DNA from: Karstenula rhodostoma CBS 690.94
Taxonomy: Eukaryota > Ascomycota > Dothideomycetes > Pleosporales > Didymosphaeriaceae
Direction: 5' to 3'
NCBI GenBank assembly: GCA_010093485.1
Contig: MU001516.1
Span: 434,001-498,000 of the forward strand
Length of the DNA stretch: 64,000 nt
Below, one piece after another: positions 36,355-47,907 of this stretch (position 1 is its first letter; each line of letters opens with the position of its first letter). The notes under the pieces are model-generated. The model did no database searches, was not told the origin of the DNA, and was given only the letters and a program-made list of their open reading frames with translations. Made by a program: the position numbers and the translations under genes.

Positions 36355-37236
36355 TTATCTTCCTTGAATTGCATCCTCCATTGTAACCTCCCCTGACAAA
36401 CCCATCCACAAGTATGTATAAGTGCCAAACTTGGGGTGTCGCATAAAGGCACGGAAAGGATAATAGATGTAGGCAGGGGCGATCCTCCAAGCGTTTGTAA
36501 CGTATGTCCCAGGGTTTCCGGCGATACTGACAACGCCAGTCTCTTTCCCATACCGTTTGCTGAGTTCGGCTGCAGCAAACCACACGGCTGTCTTCGAAAT
36601 AGAGTAGTTACTGTTTGTGTTGTTGCTGGGTTTGTTCAGCTCCGGGATATTGATGCCACCCTTGGGGGAGGCAAGTTCGACTAAGACGGATGAAGCCCAA
36701 ACGACACGCACGCTATCAAATGGCGTTATCTTCGCAGTTGCTGTGAGAACTGGAAGTAATAACTTTTCGAGTAGAACATGAGCTACGCAGTTGACCCCGA
36801 GGTGCAGTTCGAGTCCTTGCTTCGTCTTCGGCCCGTCCGGAACTGCGGCGAGTCCGGCATTACAGTACAACACATCAAGCCTCTTTTCCGTGGCTTCAAA
36901 GCTTGCAGCAGCTTTTTGAACACTTTCCAAATCCTCTAGATCCAGATGGATGAAGTGCAATGAGCCTAGGTTGTCTCTTGGTACTGTTGCATGCTGTCCT
37001 TCGATTTTCCGGATCGCGGTCTCAACGTTCGCCTTCGTGCGAGAAAGAATGTAAACCTTTGCTCCGGCAGTGTAGAGGACTCTTGAAAGCTCGAATCCGA
37101 TACCGCTGCTGCCTCCAGTGACTATGAAAACCTTTCCCGCCTGCGGTGCAATATTGTGTTCCGTGATGGAGGCGCTATTCTTTGGCGAACTGAACTGCGT
37201 CCATATTGTGGAAAGGGCTACGCCTCCAACCGACAT
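36355..37236 (-). CDS. Short-chain dehydrogenase/reductase, C-terminus frameshifted
   Basis: NAD(P)-dependent SDR, 293 residues as it stands, from the ATG at 37236. It has VTGGSSGIG (cofactor loop), LDLEDL, CNAGL, a catalytic region VVWASSVLV and the YSISK active-site pair. These are complete. The frame ends abruptly after EDAIQGR with TAA. One base away, the minus strand down to 36210 encodes the expected family ending (GRWHPGQREDLVLATRR ... EFMDWVESKLGAYLAV). A one-base loss at about 36350-36358, or a base-call error, explains this. The enzyme could still fold because the Rossmann core and catalytic residues precede the break. Confidence 0.82.
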   Translation of the reverse strand: MSVGGVALSTIWTQFSSPKNSASITEHNIAPQAGKVFIVTGGSSGIGFELSRVLYTAGAKVYILSRTKANVETAIRKIEGQHATVPRDNLGSLHFIHLDLEDLESVQKAAASFEATEKRLDVLYCNAGLAAVPDGPKTKQGLELHLGVNCVAHVLLEKLLLPVLTATAKITPFDSVRVVWASSVLVELASPKGGINIPELNKPSNNTNSNYSISKTAVWFAAAELSKRYGKETGVVSIAGNPGTYVTNAWRIAPAYIYYPFRAFMRHPKFGTYTYLWMGLSGEVTMEDAIQGR

Positions 37237-38747
37237 GATGGTCAAGCCTGGAGGGTTAAAACAGATCTGGGTCGTTGCGAAGGTTTTTGCGACGTGAATC
37301 CCCTTTTCTGCTGGCTGTCTTTATCCCACTGCTAATTGCTCATGAATATGTAGAAAGCGACGGTGTCGGTTCCCTCGTAGGTATCAAGAGTGCCGTGGAG
37401 AACTCTGGTTTGCGGGTGGTGTTTGGATTAGAACAACTGCGCCGCAGCAGCCCCGACACATTATGACAATGCACGCGTGTGGCATGATCTGCCCTCATAC
37501 TACGCCGCCGTGAGACGGTGCAATGTGTACCCGTTGAACCGAGTCAACTGCCGGCTCATGCTGTATCTTCTACCCAGACGAACTACAGTGGAAAACCATC
37601 GAGCAGCCACCAACTTGGAAAAATCCAAGAGGCTGGGACTCTAAGTGTCTCGGCGTGTATATTCTGGAAGTACTCAAAGGCCAGTTGGAGAATTTTATTC
37701 AACACCCACCACATTCCTTCGAGATGCAATACCCTCCGCCATGAACGATGGACTTTCGAGCTGTAACGTAGTCACTGGAGTATCTCAGCACCTCGGGGCA
37801 TCTCAGCCACGTCCAATGTCAACATCCGCGATCTCGGATGGTGATCAGACCGAGACTGATTGAGACTGTGATCGCTTCAAGTTGAATGGGGATCGTAGAA
37901 ACTTTTTTTGGGCCTTACTTGCTGTTAACCACGTGGGCACACAGTCACGTCACGTGCTCTTTACCCTCCTCCACCATCTGTCTCGTCGCCTCTTGGTATT
38001 ATAGTAGGCAAGCTATCCACCGAGTTCCTTTATCGAGTTTTGCCGCGGCTTGCCCAAGCTCGCGAAGTATCACATTCGAGTAGGCAAGCTATGCTGTGTT
38101 TGAGTGTATCAAGTACTGTTGTTCTTCTTCCCAAGCCAGACTCCGGAACTCTGTCTCAACCTTTGGCCACTTGACCTCGGTAGAGCTGATTAAACATGCA
38201 AGCGGTGTTCCCCCAAATAGATCTGATTCACAATACGACCATCATCTTCTCTCTCACCAGCACCATCTCCAGCATCTGAAATCCTCTGTACGCGCAATAT
38301 CATCATACTATCCTTTCTTAAGACGTACAAATCCTCCGACGTCAGCAAGTATCTCGTGTACAAGGATTCGTCGCCCCCACCAACCAACGCCTTCGGACTT
38401 ACTCAGCTCAACCACCCACCTCACTCGTCCCCCACACCCACGCTATACCGAACACGTCCACGCATGTCTGCAGCTCGTGCAGCTCGAATCTCCGCTTGCG
38501 ACATCCACCCCATCACCACCTCCTGCACGGGCGGGTGAGCGCCTCCCTTTAGCCTGGTCGACGGGCCCGCTGCTAAAAATAAGGCGTGATGGACGACGTC
38601 GGCGGAAGGGAGGAGGATGCATACAGTAGTTCACGCCTGGGTATAAAGCACCATGTTGTGCCCGTGGAGACAAGTGCAGGTCGCCGCGCAGGTTCCGATA
38701 CAGCTCGATCAACGTAGGATACTAGATCCCACACCCAGGCCGTCGCA
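37237..38747. other. Intergenic region with element A4
   Basis: 1.5 kb without a supportable gene. It contains element A4 at 38003-38092 and the promoter of the GH105 gene. Confidence 0.55.
38003..38092 (+). repeat. Short element A4 with 14-bp target-site duplication
   Basis: AGTAGGCAAGCTAT occurs at 38003-38016 and 38079-38092 around a 62-bp insert. The insert starts CCACCGAGTTCC and ends CGCGAAGTATCACATTCG, so it is a 5'-truncated copy of family A, longer than A1 and shorter than A3. Confidence 0.78.
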
Positions 38748-39894
38748 ATGGTGTCCACCGACCTCATCAACGCCGTGCTGCAGCAGGCCATCCGGGTCGC
38801 CACGCACTCGTGGGAATACGGCACCGTGGCCGAGGCCCTCCTCGAGTGGGACACGCCGCAGCTGTCCATCTGGAACAACCCGTTCCCGCGCGGCAGAGTG
38901 CCCACGTTGAATGTCGACGACGTGAGCGCTTTGACGTATATCAAGCCGCATATCCGCACCGACAACATCACCCTCGTCGACGGAGATGGTACGTCCTATC
39001 TACCTATCCGCTTCCGGCGCCATATGAACACGCACAACACAGCTAACCACTCGCACAGGTGCTGCCGGTGACCCCGCCGCAGAAGGCATCCCCGCCCTCC
39101 TCATCGGCAAGACAGACCCCGCCTACTGGGACGCCGCACTCCGCCAGTCCGCCCACCTGCTCAACGACGTCCCCCGCTGGCCCAACGGCGCCATCTCCCA
39201 CCGCGAGCGCGTCGCCGAGCTCTGGGCCGACTTCGTCTACATGGTTCCCCCCTTCCTCGCCTACACGGGCGTCGCGACCTCCAACCTCACCCTCGTAAAG
39301 GAAGCCGCGCGCCAGGCCAAACTCTACCGCGACGTCCTGATCCAGCCCGCAGGCGTCTGGATGCACATTACCGGCCCGGAGGTGCAGGACTACGAGCTGT
39401 GGAGCACGGGGAACGGGTGGGCGGCGGCGGGGATGGCGCGCGTGCTGGCGACGCTGAAGAAGGGGCCGTATGCGCGGCAGACGGTGGGCGAGCAGGCGTC
39501 GCTCACGGGGCTGATCAAAGAGATTCTCGACGGCGTGAGGGCGCTTGACACGGATGAGTCCGGCCTGCTGCGCAACTATCTCAACCAGACGGCGTGGTTT
39601 GGCGAGATCTCCGGCACGAGCATCCTCGCTGCTACGGCGTTGAGGGTAGCGGTGCTGGAGCCTAAGACGTTTGGCCGTGAGTATACGGACTGGGCGGTTG
39701 AGAAGATGGGGGTTGTCGATGGCCACATTAACACGGAGGAGGGTGCGGACAAGGGTATCGTTGCGCCCGCGGTTAACCCGTTGAACTGGTGGGACACGAC
39801 GCCATACACGACGGGGAGTCCCGAGGGGCAGAGTTTCGTGGTGCTGCTGCATGCCGCGTACCGGGACTGGCGGAAGACGCAGCGGGGGAAGTGA
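38748..39894 (+). CDS. Glycoside hydrolase family 105 (unsaturated rhamnogalacturonyl hydrolase)
   Basis: Exons 38748-38988 and 39059-39894; 358 residues. It resembles GH105 enzymes, which cleave unsaturated rhamnogalacturonan oligosaccharides from pectin. Conserved parts: HSWEYGTVAEALLEWD, ISHRERVAELWADFVYMVPP, YELWSTGNGWAAAGMARVL, QTAWFGEISGTSILAATALR and the end GQSFVVLLHAAYRDW. There is no obvious signal peptide, so it is probably intracellular or acts on imported sugars. The frame and intron are clean. Confidence 0.85.
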
Positions 39895-40009
39895 AGTGAG
39901 CGTCCCGGCGGCTTCGTTGACGGCTGGGTTCATCTCCGAGGTAGTTAGCGTGGTAGACTCGGTGTCGAACCGCTTGTTGCAAGTCGAACCCCAGCTTTGT
40001 GCATTCTAC

Positions 40010-41516
40010 CTACCTCAGATCCTCTTCGAACCGGCTCGGCGTCCAGGGCCTCCTCTCTCCACCCGAGACAGCACCCAGCCTCGGACTCGCCGCCGGACTC
40101 GGCACCACGAGCCGCGGCGTCGGCAGCGGACTGATGCTCACCAAGCTGTCGTCCGCCCTCGGCGTGCCCGTACCCGCCATCCCCATCCCCATTTCCGTTA
40201 CCATGCCCTTTTCCTTTTCCTTCCCCCCCACCTCCCTCGCCCCAGCCCCAGCCCGAGCCACAACCCCCTTCTCCGCATCCAACAAGCCCATATTACTCCT
40301 GCTCGCGCGATTGTTCCGCCTCCCAAACCGATCCACCTCCTTATCCTTGTCATCCTTCTCCTCCCAGAACGACTCCCACCCCGCGAACACGGGCAGCGCG
40401 AGCAGCAGCACCGGCAGAAACTGCCCGAAGCCCCACTCGTTCTCGCTGCCAGCCATGCGCACCGAGGGATTCCCGAGCGCCTGCGTCTCACTGAGCATCG
40501 ACGCCGCCATAAAGACGCCTATATCCCCCGTCAGCACCTCCATCCGTCCGTCGCCACGGCAAAGAAACCGCCGCTGTGAAAAAATAAGGGAGCGCAGAGA
40601 ATACGTACCATAGATCGCATACACGGGCGTAATAACCCACGTCCTCACCCGGGCCCCCACCCTCTTCGCCCACGCCCACTTGCTCCTCTCCCCGCCCACC
40701 GGCGTCTCAGGCAACACGTACATGGCCAGGATAACCGCCGTGTGCCCCCCAATCGCCCCGACCAGCAACAACGCCCACTTTGTCTGAAACGCGCGCTCAA
40801 ACTCCGGCCTGTTCCCCTGGTAGAAGCACGCGAGGCGCGAACTCAGATCCAGCCCCGCGAGGTCGTACGTGTAGCTGATGTAGCTCGTGTAGCCCAGCAG
40901 ACCCAGATTCGCGGCCATGAAGAAGATGCGCGGGAGGTTGATCCACTTGTTCTTGACGAAATAGTTGCGCAGCGTGACGAGCGTGAGGAGGTGCGTTACG
41001 GTTGTTAGGAAGGCGAGCTCCGTGACGATTTGGAAGTGGTAGATGGAGAGGTCGCAGTGCTTGAGGAGGGCGGTGAATTGGACGGCGAGACCCGTCATGA
41101 TTTGCGTGTCTGCGAGGGCGAGGAGGTTCTTGGAGAGGACGCGCGACCAGAAGGCGGGGGAGCGCCAGTAGGAGTGGGACTCGTCGTGGGTGTGGGGCGT
41201 TTTTGTGAGGAAGGTGACGATGGCGTTGTAGCGGTCGAGGAAGAGGACGGAGAGGCTGACGAGGAAGGCGAGGCACGTCGTTGCGAGGAAGCCGACGATG
41301 ACCTGGGTGGGGGTTAGCGTCTGTGAGGTGGGTTTTGGTCGTGTGCTGGATGGATGAAAGGTGCTGTCGAGTCGACGACAGACATCCCATCCATCCATCC
41401 ATCCCGAGCAACCAGACTCAACTCACCCCCACACCAGCGATATCCGGATTCGCCTCCACCACCTGATTCCTCGCCGCGCACTCGAACTTGTGCCCCGAGC
41501 ACGTGAAGGTGGCCAT
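40010..41516 (-). CDS. Conserved fungal multi-span membrane protein, unknown function
   Basis: Exons 41516-41427, 41302-40609 and 40518-40010; 430 residues. The start is MATFTCSGHKFECAARNQVV, followed by PDIAGVGVIVGFLATTCLAF. Around seven hydrophobic segments are visible, with KNLLALADTQIMTGLAVQ and FFMAANLGLLGY among the more conserved-looking parts. The C-terminal 120 residues are polar, Gly/Met/Pro-rich and probably cytosolic. The 124-base first intron contains CATC repeats and is long for this window. A function cannot be assigned. An alternative start inside that intron is less likely because it lacks the Cys-containing N-terminus. Confidence 0.75.
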
Positions 41517-42368
41517 CACATCCCACTGCCTTCACGTTTCTCCGCAACCTTAGATCGACCTATTTCTATTCTTTCTCCCCTTTGCTTCGTCCAAGGAAGT
41601 GAAGATGGGCTGAAGCAGGAAAGCGAAAAAAAGAAAACCTCCAACACAAGTGCACGCCCTCCAGTCGATATTTATTTCCCCGGGAACGATTTGTTTCCCA
41701 CACGGCTCCCACACCGCCCCCAACACAGCCTTCGCGCGAGACCACACACTGGGGGCTGGACGCACGGCGCTGACACCCGATTGCCTGTTTGGGGTGGCGG
41801 AGCGCGCTAGCGAGGTGTGGTGTGGGCGTGGAACGCACGATCGGTGCACGGCACGTGGGTGGTAATAATAGACGGCTAGTCAGCGGTGGTGGATGGGTTT
41901 GCTACATACGCCATGTGAATATGCTGTGTGCTATAAGTGTTGAGTGTACAAGGCGGACTGGCGCTGGAGGAGACACGGACCCTGCATCGGCGTCGGTGTG
42001 TTTGATAGCAAGCAGTGCGACAGCGTCGTGCATGTTGCTGAGCAGTTTGCTGCGGCTTCGTTTGGTGTGGGGGCTGTTTGGTAGGTGGCGTGCGTGAGAA
42101 ACTGCAGAACAAGGTGCTGCGCCGGCTGCAGTTTCCCTGTTCACAGAAGAGTAAGAGCAACCGAGACGAGCATTGAAGAATTATTTGTAGTGTTACAGGT
42201 ATAAACATTAGGTATTGGTCGATGCTATGAGGCTAATAATGGGTCGTCTAGAGTCTATAGTGCGCGGTCCCGAGACGGGCAAGTGTATGCAAGCAGCAAA
42301 AATGAATCGTACTTCGTCTAGATATAGTGCGCGTGTGGTCGTTGTCTTGTCTTGTCAATGCTGCGTGC
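41517..42368. other. Intergenic region
   Basis: 850 bases containing the promoter of the membrane-protein gene and the 3' flank of the phosphotransferase gene. Nothing else recognised. Confidence 0.5.
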
Positions 42369-43997
42369 CTAGTCCTGGCGCCCTTTATCAGGGCGGAAAC
42401 CGTTCGCAGTCCCGTTGGAGCTCGCCTTCTCGTTCGGGTTCCGGTTAGGGATGGTGAGGCAGTTGATGCCGAGGAAGTTGCAGATGCTTGTGATGACGAG
42501 GTGCGCCCACCGTCCGTACACAACAGCGGCGAACACAAGGTAGCCCCTCAGGTACCACAGCTCCGTGCTCGCCGAGACGGGGCCGAAGGTCGTGCCCGTG
42601 ATGGTGAAGTACGGGTGGTTGACTAGCAGCGCGCCGCCGATCATGGGCGCAAGCATGATGGTCCAGTACGGGAAGGGCTGGCGGGTGAGATGGGCGAGGA
42701 TGATCTTGGTGGTCATGCGGCCGAAGACGAGGGACATGGTGAGGCAGTAGAGCACGAGGTGGTTGTCCTTGAGGAGGAAGGAGTACGGCGAGCCGAGCCA
42801 GGCCATGGTGGAGGCGCAAAAGATGACGAGCGGGGTCCACTCCCAGAGGATGGGAAGGAACGGGAGGTTCTGGGCGCGTCGCGCACGGGCAACGTTGATA
42901 ACGCAGGCGGGGAGGTGGGCGATGAGGAATGTTGATAGGATCATGGGGACCCAGAAGTCCCGGAAGGTCGTGTCGCCGAGGTATTCAGCGAAGCTTGGGA
43001 AGTACGTGACGAGGGGCGTCGACCAGATCTGGGGGCCAAAATAACCCGACATGCATATAAAGGTGCATGCAAGGATGAGGCCCTCTGCAGGGTGTTATGG
43101 CATGAACTTTGCCCAGAGATGGATGTGCATACCTGTAGGGCCATTGAAGTAGCCGAGATAGAGCGTATGGGTGTGGTATGTCTCCCAGGTCGAAAGAAAC
43201 ATGGGCAGCACTGGGATGAGGGCAGTAAATGCACCAATCTTGTCGCTTCCATATCCAACGGCTGCTGTCTCGAGCAGACTTGCCAGGGTGCAATTCAGGG
43301 AGTCAATTCCGTGGCTGTAGGCCATCAGTCATGTGTTTGTTGCGGTGGGCTGAAGGGCACGTACTCGAACAGTTCTCCGAGCGGGCTCGATGTGCCTGTG
43401 CGACGCGCCTGCTTCCCGTCTACATTGTCCATGGTGGAGTACCTTGATGGGAGTCAGCGAAGGCGCGAGCATGGCAACGGGTAGAACCCACATCCACATG
43501 CCAAATGCGAAGCTGTAATATACCCATGACGGGGCCTAGCATGCAGTCTCCAGTCAGTCGGCGCCTTCCGTGTGTATTCAATGAAGCGCTGCTCACCGGG
43601 CCGGCGAGATCCGGGATGTACACCTCCAGCAGCACGATGTTCCCTAATATGAAGAAGAAGCCGAGCAGCGTGACGAGATTCGGGGCGAGCCACATGGGCA
43701 GCAGCTCTACGAAGCCATTCCACTATGCGAGATCAGCCGTGGCGTCGCGCTGCAGGTCGTCGGGACGCGTGCGTACGTAGTGCTTCAGGATGTAGCGCGA
43801 GATGAAGGACTGGTCGACGCTCGAGTACTTGTAGCTCTTGAGATGCTGCAGCGCGTCGTCGGACACGCACTCATGCTTCGCAGTCTCTGCCACGCGTCAG
43901 CAAACCGCTTGCGCGCACTTTTTTCTCCTTTCCCGGGGCACGGCGCACCTTTGCTCGGCGGCATGTTGGGGTGGGTGGCGGGCGCTGGGAGCGACAT
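42369..43997 (-). CDS. Choline/ethanolamine phosphotransferase (CDP-alcohol phosphatidyltransferase)
   Basis: Final step of the Kennedy pathway, making phosphatidylcholine or phosphatidylethanolamine from CDP-alcohol and diacylglycerol in the ER. Seven exons: 43997-43949, 43886-43777, 43722-43597, 43535-43492, 43442-43365, 43314-43133 and 43084-42369; 434 residues. The active-site signature DGx2ARx8Gx3Dx3D is complete: [15 protein letters not shown] then ELFDHGID, split by an intron. [19 protein letters not shown] and about eight hydrophobic spans fit Ept1/Cpt1. Choline versus ethanolamine preference cannot be told. A second in-frame ATG at 43964 is a possible start. Confidence 0.92.
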
Positions 43998-45302
43998 GAG
44001 GGATGCGGACTAATTTATAGCAATATGCAGCGTCTCGGCCACCTGGATCCAAAGAATTTGGCGGGGGTACAATGGCGTGCAGATGCAGATGCAGATGCAG
44101 ATGTGACGAGTGCCGCGAAAAGAAGCTCCCGCCGTCCAACGCGCAGAACCGGCGCCTTTCGGAACGCGGCAGGGTCGGATTCCTCTGCTACTGCTAGAGC
44201 TTAGCCTGCACGTGGATGCAATCGAACTGGAGCGGAAGTGAGCTGTAGCTTGGGGACAGCCCTGACGAAGGTCTGCTTGCGTCGTTCGCCATGCACGCTG
44301 TCTGCAATTACGTACATGATATGCATGCACCGCCACGGCCTACCGTCTCATGCCTCTCGACACGACGACGCTGAACTCCATCGAGCCTCCAGTTCTTTGG
44401 GCGGCACGGCCAGACGCGCTGCGAGAGCCCGCTAGGCCCGGACCCGTCTAGCCCGTCGCTTGAGTCTTGGCGCTCCGAAGTCATCCCGCGAACACCAAAC
44501 TTTTGTCCACCGGACGCCTTCTCCGAACACCACCTCTCCACGGACAGCTTCAAGCCTGCAGCCGGGCTCCAGAGACGCGATGGCGCCTCCCTGCTATTCT
44601 GCACAAGGCATTCCGGGAAAGTGAACTCCTTGTAGCAACGGCCACACCGCGCTTCCTGAATAGGTACGTATCGAGAATTTTCTTTCTTCCCTCACTCTGC
44701 TACAAGATGAACTACATCGACCATTATATCTTTAGGAAGAGCCGGAAAAGGTATGGCGAGCATTCTATGCTTCGCTGTCGCTGCTTATAACCAGGTCACT
44801 GAAAGCCTCAATTTACCAAACTGTCTGCGAAATTCTGCTTGGACGCTACTGACGTTGGCACACAGGCTCATGATGCGAAAACCCGACCGCGATGGCACCT
44901 ACTGATGTCGTTCGACATGTGCGCCTGCGTAGGAACTGTGTTTGACGCGTAGCATGGCCACCCCTGGGGGCTAGACAACGGCTGTAGACGCGCACGCCGT
45001 GGGGCTGGCATCATACTGGCCTGGTCGGCTCGAGAGCATTCGCGGCGCGGCATGTCTGCCCACAAATCCTTCACGGAAGCAACCCGGAGATTCGTACAGC
45101 ACAAGCTCTTCACGCTGCATCTTGTGCATGCCTCGGGCTGAGCAGAGACAAGTCGCCGTGCGCCAAGGTAAGACTGGTCGAAGCTGTCCTATCCGCTTCA
45201 CAAGCCACAGTAGTTCACGCTCGTGACCTACCAGGAGATCTTCTTACATTCCTGCGTTCTCTATCGCCCTACAAATACTATCTCGATATTCAAATATATC
45301 GC

Positions 45303-45373
45303 TTTATGTTTTGGCACCCCATCCAGTTCCTGTACTGCGTTTTGCCGTAGCTTGCAAAAGCGCGCGAAGAGTG
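45303..45373 (+). repeat. Dispersed element A, copy 5 (diverged)
   Basis: Shares TTTATGTTTTGGCACCC, AGTTCCTGTACTG, GTTTTGCCG and GCGCGAAG in the same order as the minus-strand reading of A3. The terminal CAAATTTG is not preserved. It looks older than the other copies. Confidence 0.6.
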
Positions 45374-45796
45374 AACAACCGATTCAAATCCATCACCATA
45401 CCGTCGCAGCTCTCAAACGAGGTCATCTCTAAACGTTTTCGTCCATGCCAATCCCGAAATCCAATGCTACCACCTTGGCCCATTCCCTCGCCTGTAATAC
45501 TGCCGTCCATTGACAGAATGCAACAATCACGATCGTCAGCACCCGGGTTTCTGCAGCGTCTTCTGACTTCACGGCGAGCAGCCGACGGGCTCAGGGGTTA
45601 CTGTCCCACACGAAGAGCACCGACAGTAACACTCATGACCGTGTCTTTGGTTTCGAGGTATGCGTGCGAGTAGACGCAACGCAGTGGTATTGAGCTTAAC
45701 AATGTGGGAAAACTCGCCTTGTATACGACCCACACCAACAGCACACCTAGGTCGCATTCGTCTGGTATCTCGCACCTTCTCTACCTATATCGCCCA

Positions 45797-45962
45797 TACC
45801 GTAGAAATTGGATACTCCCGGTTGAGCTGAATTAGGTTAGATTGTTTTCTACCCGAATTATATAAGCTATATAGCGTTCTGACCCCGCTTTGACAATCTA
45901 TTCTGTTTTCTGGTTAGTTCGCTTATCCATAGCTCAACCGGGAGCATCCAATTTCTACGGTA
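45797..45962. mobile_element. MITE with about 30-bp terminal inverted repeats and TA flanks
   Basis: 45797-45828 and 45931-45962 are inverted copies of a 32-base sequence beginning TACCGTAGAAATTGG, with one mismatch. The outermost TA at each end would be the target duplication of a Tc1/mariner-type element. The 100-base centre is AT-rich and non-coding, as expected for a non-autonomous element. No transposase is present. Confidence 0.85.
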
Positions 45963-46781
45963 CTAAGGGCTTACGACACTACAATCAAGCGGTAGCTCTG
46001 CTGTTCGTTCACTCCGATGCTAACGTTCGCTTATCGTCCGTTATGTTCCCAATCCGGCAGGTCGCGTTATTTACTCTGAAGAGACGTCCCATACCCGGCC
46101 AATAACATCCAGCATCCGCGACTTCTTGCGCACATTGAGTCGGGCGTATCCGCCCTTCTGTAGGCAGAGATACAGACACTGATAACGGTTGTCGCCGAGG
46201 AAACACCACATAGTGCGGTCATGTGGTTATATCCAATACTATCGAGCCGGTAATTGAATCCTCCGTGGCTGCTGTGGGGTGTTGATGCACCACCCCAGAA
46301 CTCCCTACCCTAATCTGTGCTAATCGCCGGGAGCCTTCCTGAACTGCCGTAGCGTGAAGCATAACACAACAGCACATGAGCCTATTGATTACCGAGGGGT
46401 TCCTGTTGGCATTGCAGTAGTGATGCCATTCGCCAGCCCATGCTACCTTGTCCGGCTAGTAGGCGCTTGGGCAGCATGTATACCACCCATAGTCGACACC
46501 ACCTACTCAAGACAGCTTGGCGAGCCGAAGCATTCGCCCGAGTGCACCAAGCTTCGACAAGACACCTTGGGGTAGCTTGAACACCTCCTTATCGCAGTAT
46601 ATCCTCCGTGATGGCATACAGTAGAGCTTACGACGATTACGGTAGAGGCCGCTTCGAACGTCGAGAAGGTCAAGCAGCAACAGAAGTATTTAAGAGAGCA
46701 GGACGGTCTCCCGTTGTTGATCACGCTGATCACCGCCAACTCCATCCCTGAAAACGAAAATCCTCGGCAAAGCTTGTCAAG

Positions 46782-47907
46782 ATGCTCACCAAGACTCTCC
46801 CCGTTGCTCTTCTTGCTGGCGCTGCCTCGGCGGCTTGCCCTCTCTCCGTGTCGATTGCCGACGCTGACCACCATGTTGTCAACGTCCAGGTCACCAACAC
46901 TGGAAGCGAGACCCTTCAGGTCTTCAAGGGCAACACGGTGTTCAGTGCTCATGCCACCAAGGATCTTTTGGTAGCCGATGCAGGTGTGCATACCCTCTGC
47001 TGTTTACCAATGCGAGCACAAGCTAATACTTGAGACAGCTGGCAATGCTCTGCCGTTCGACGGAGTCTACGTCAACTACAAGAGGACCGGCCTCACGTCC
47101 AACAGCTTCCAGAAGATTGCTGCTGGAGAGACCATCACCGTCTCGGTCAACGCGGCCAAGAGCTACAAGCTCAAGGGCGTCCACCAAGCCAAGGTATCCG
47201 CTATCCAGGGCTTCCGCTATGCCGCAGGCGAGGAGGTGCCGTCTACCCTCAAGGAGCTCTCCGCCTGCGCCGACCAGACGACCAGCTCCGTCGAAGTGAC
47301 TCCCGACCAGAGCACCGTCGCCGCACAGCACATTTCGCACAAGCGCGAAGAGCCCTTCACCTCGCGCATCCAAAAGCGCGCGGTAACCTACTCCTCGTGC
47401 TCCACGAGCCAAACCTCAACCCTCAAGACGGCCGTCACCGACGCCATTGCCATGGCCGGCAAGGCCTCCACCGCAGCCGCCTCCTCCGCCGCCTACTTCA
47501 CCACGTGGTTCAAATCCATCTCGGTCGCCTCCAAAGTCCAAACCATCTACAACGACGTCAAAAACGTGCAAACCACCTCCCCCAAGATCTCCTGCACCGA
47601 CACCTACAACGACTGCAGCGACGGCTCCGCCCTCCTCTACACAGTCCCCTCGGCCAACGTCGTCGTCCCCTGCCCCAACAACGGCTTCTACGACTTCCCC
47701 GAGCTCGCACCCCAGTGCGCCGGCGACGACTACGACAAGGCGGGCAGCATCCTCCACGAGTTCACGCATCTTTATGGAACGACCGACTACGCGTATGGGT
47801 ATGCGGCGGCGCAGAAGCTGAGCGCGACGCAGGCGGCGGCGAATGCGGATACGTATGAGATGTATGCTGAGAGTGTTAGATTGGGGGGTTGCACTGTGGG
47901 GAAATAG
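46782..47907 (+). CDS. Deuterolysin, neutral zinc metalloprotease (M35)
   Basis: Secreted protease. Exons 46782-46983 and 47039-47907; 356 residues. Residues 1-18 are a signal peptide (MLTKTLPVALLAGAASAA). A propeptide follows, ending near the dibasic site in RIQKRAVTYSSC. The mature enzyme has the aspzincin pattern: HEFTH (two zinc histidines and the catalytic Glu) followed by GTTDYAYGYAA, whose Asp is the third zinc ligand. Cysteines are placed as in the family. It is intact and probably exported for protein digestion. Confidence 0.94.

Larger units (their letters stand above)
43998..46781. other. Long intergenic region with MITE and repeat copy
   Basis: 2.8 kb without a supportable gene. 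It contains (GCAGAT)4 at 44079-44102, a diverged family-A copy at 45303-45373 and a MITE at 45797-45962. The remainder is probably old repeat DNA. Confidence 0.6.

Noticed and set aside
39936..40000. tRNA-like string with TAGTTAGCGTGGTAGA and AGTCGAACCCC
   Set aside because: It resembles D- and T-loop sequence, but I could not form matching acceptor or T stems, so no tRNA gene is called.
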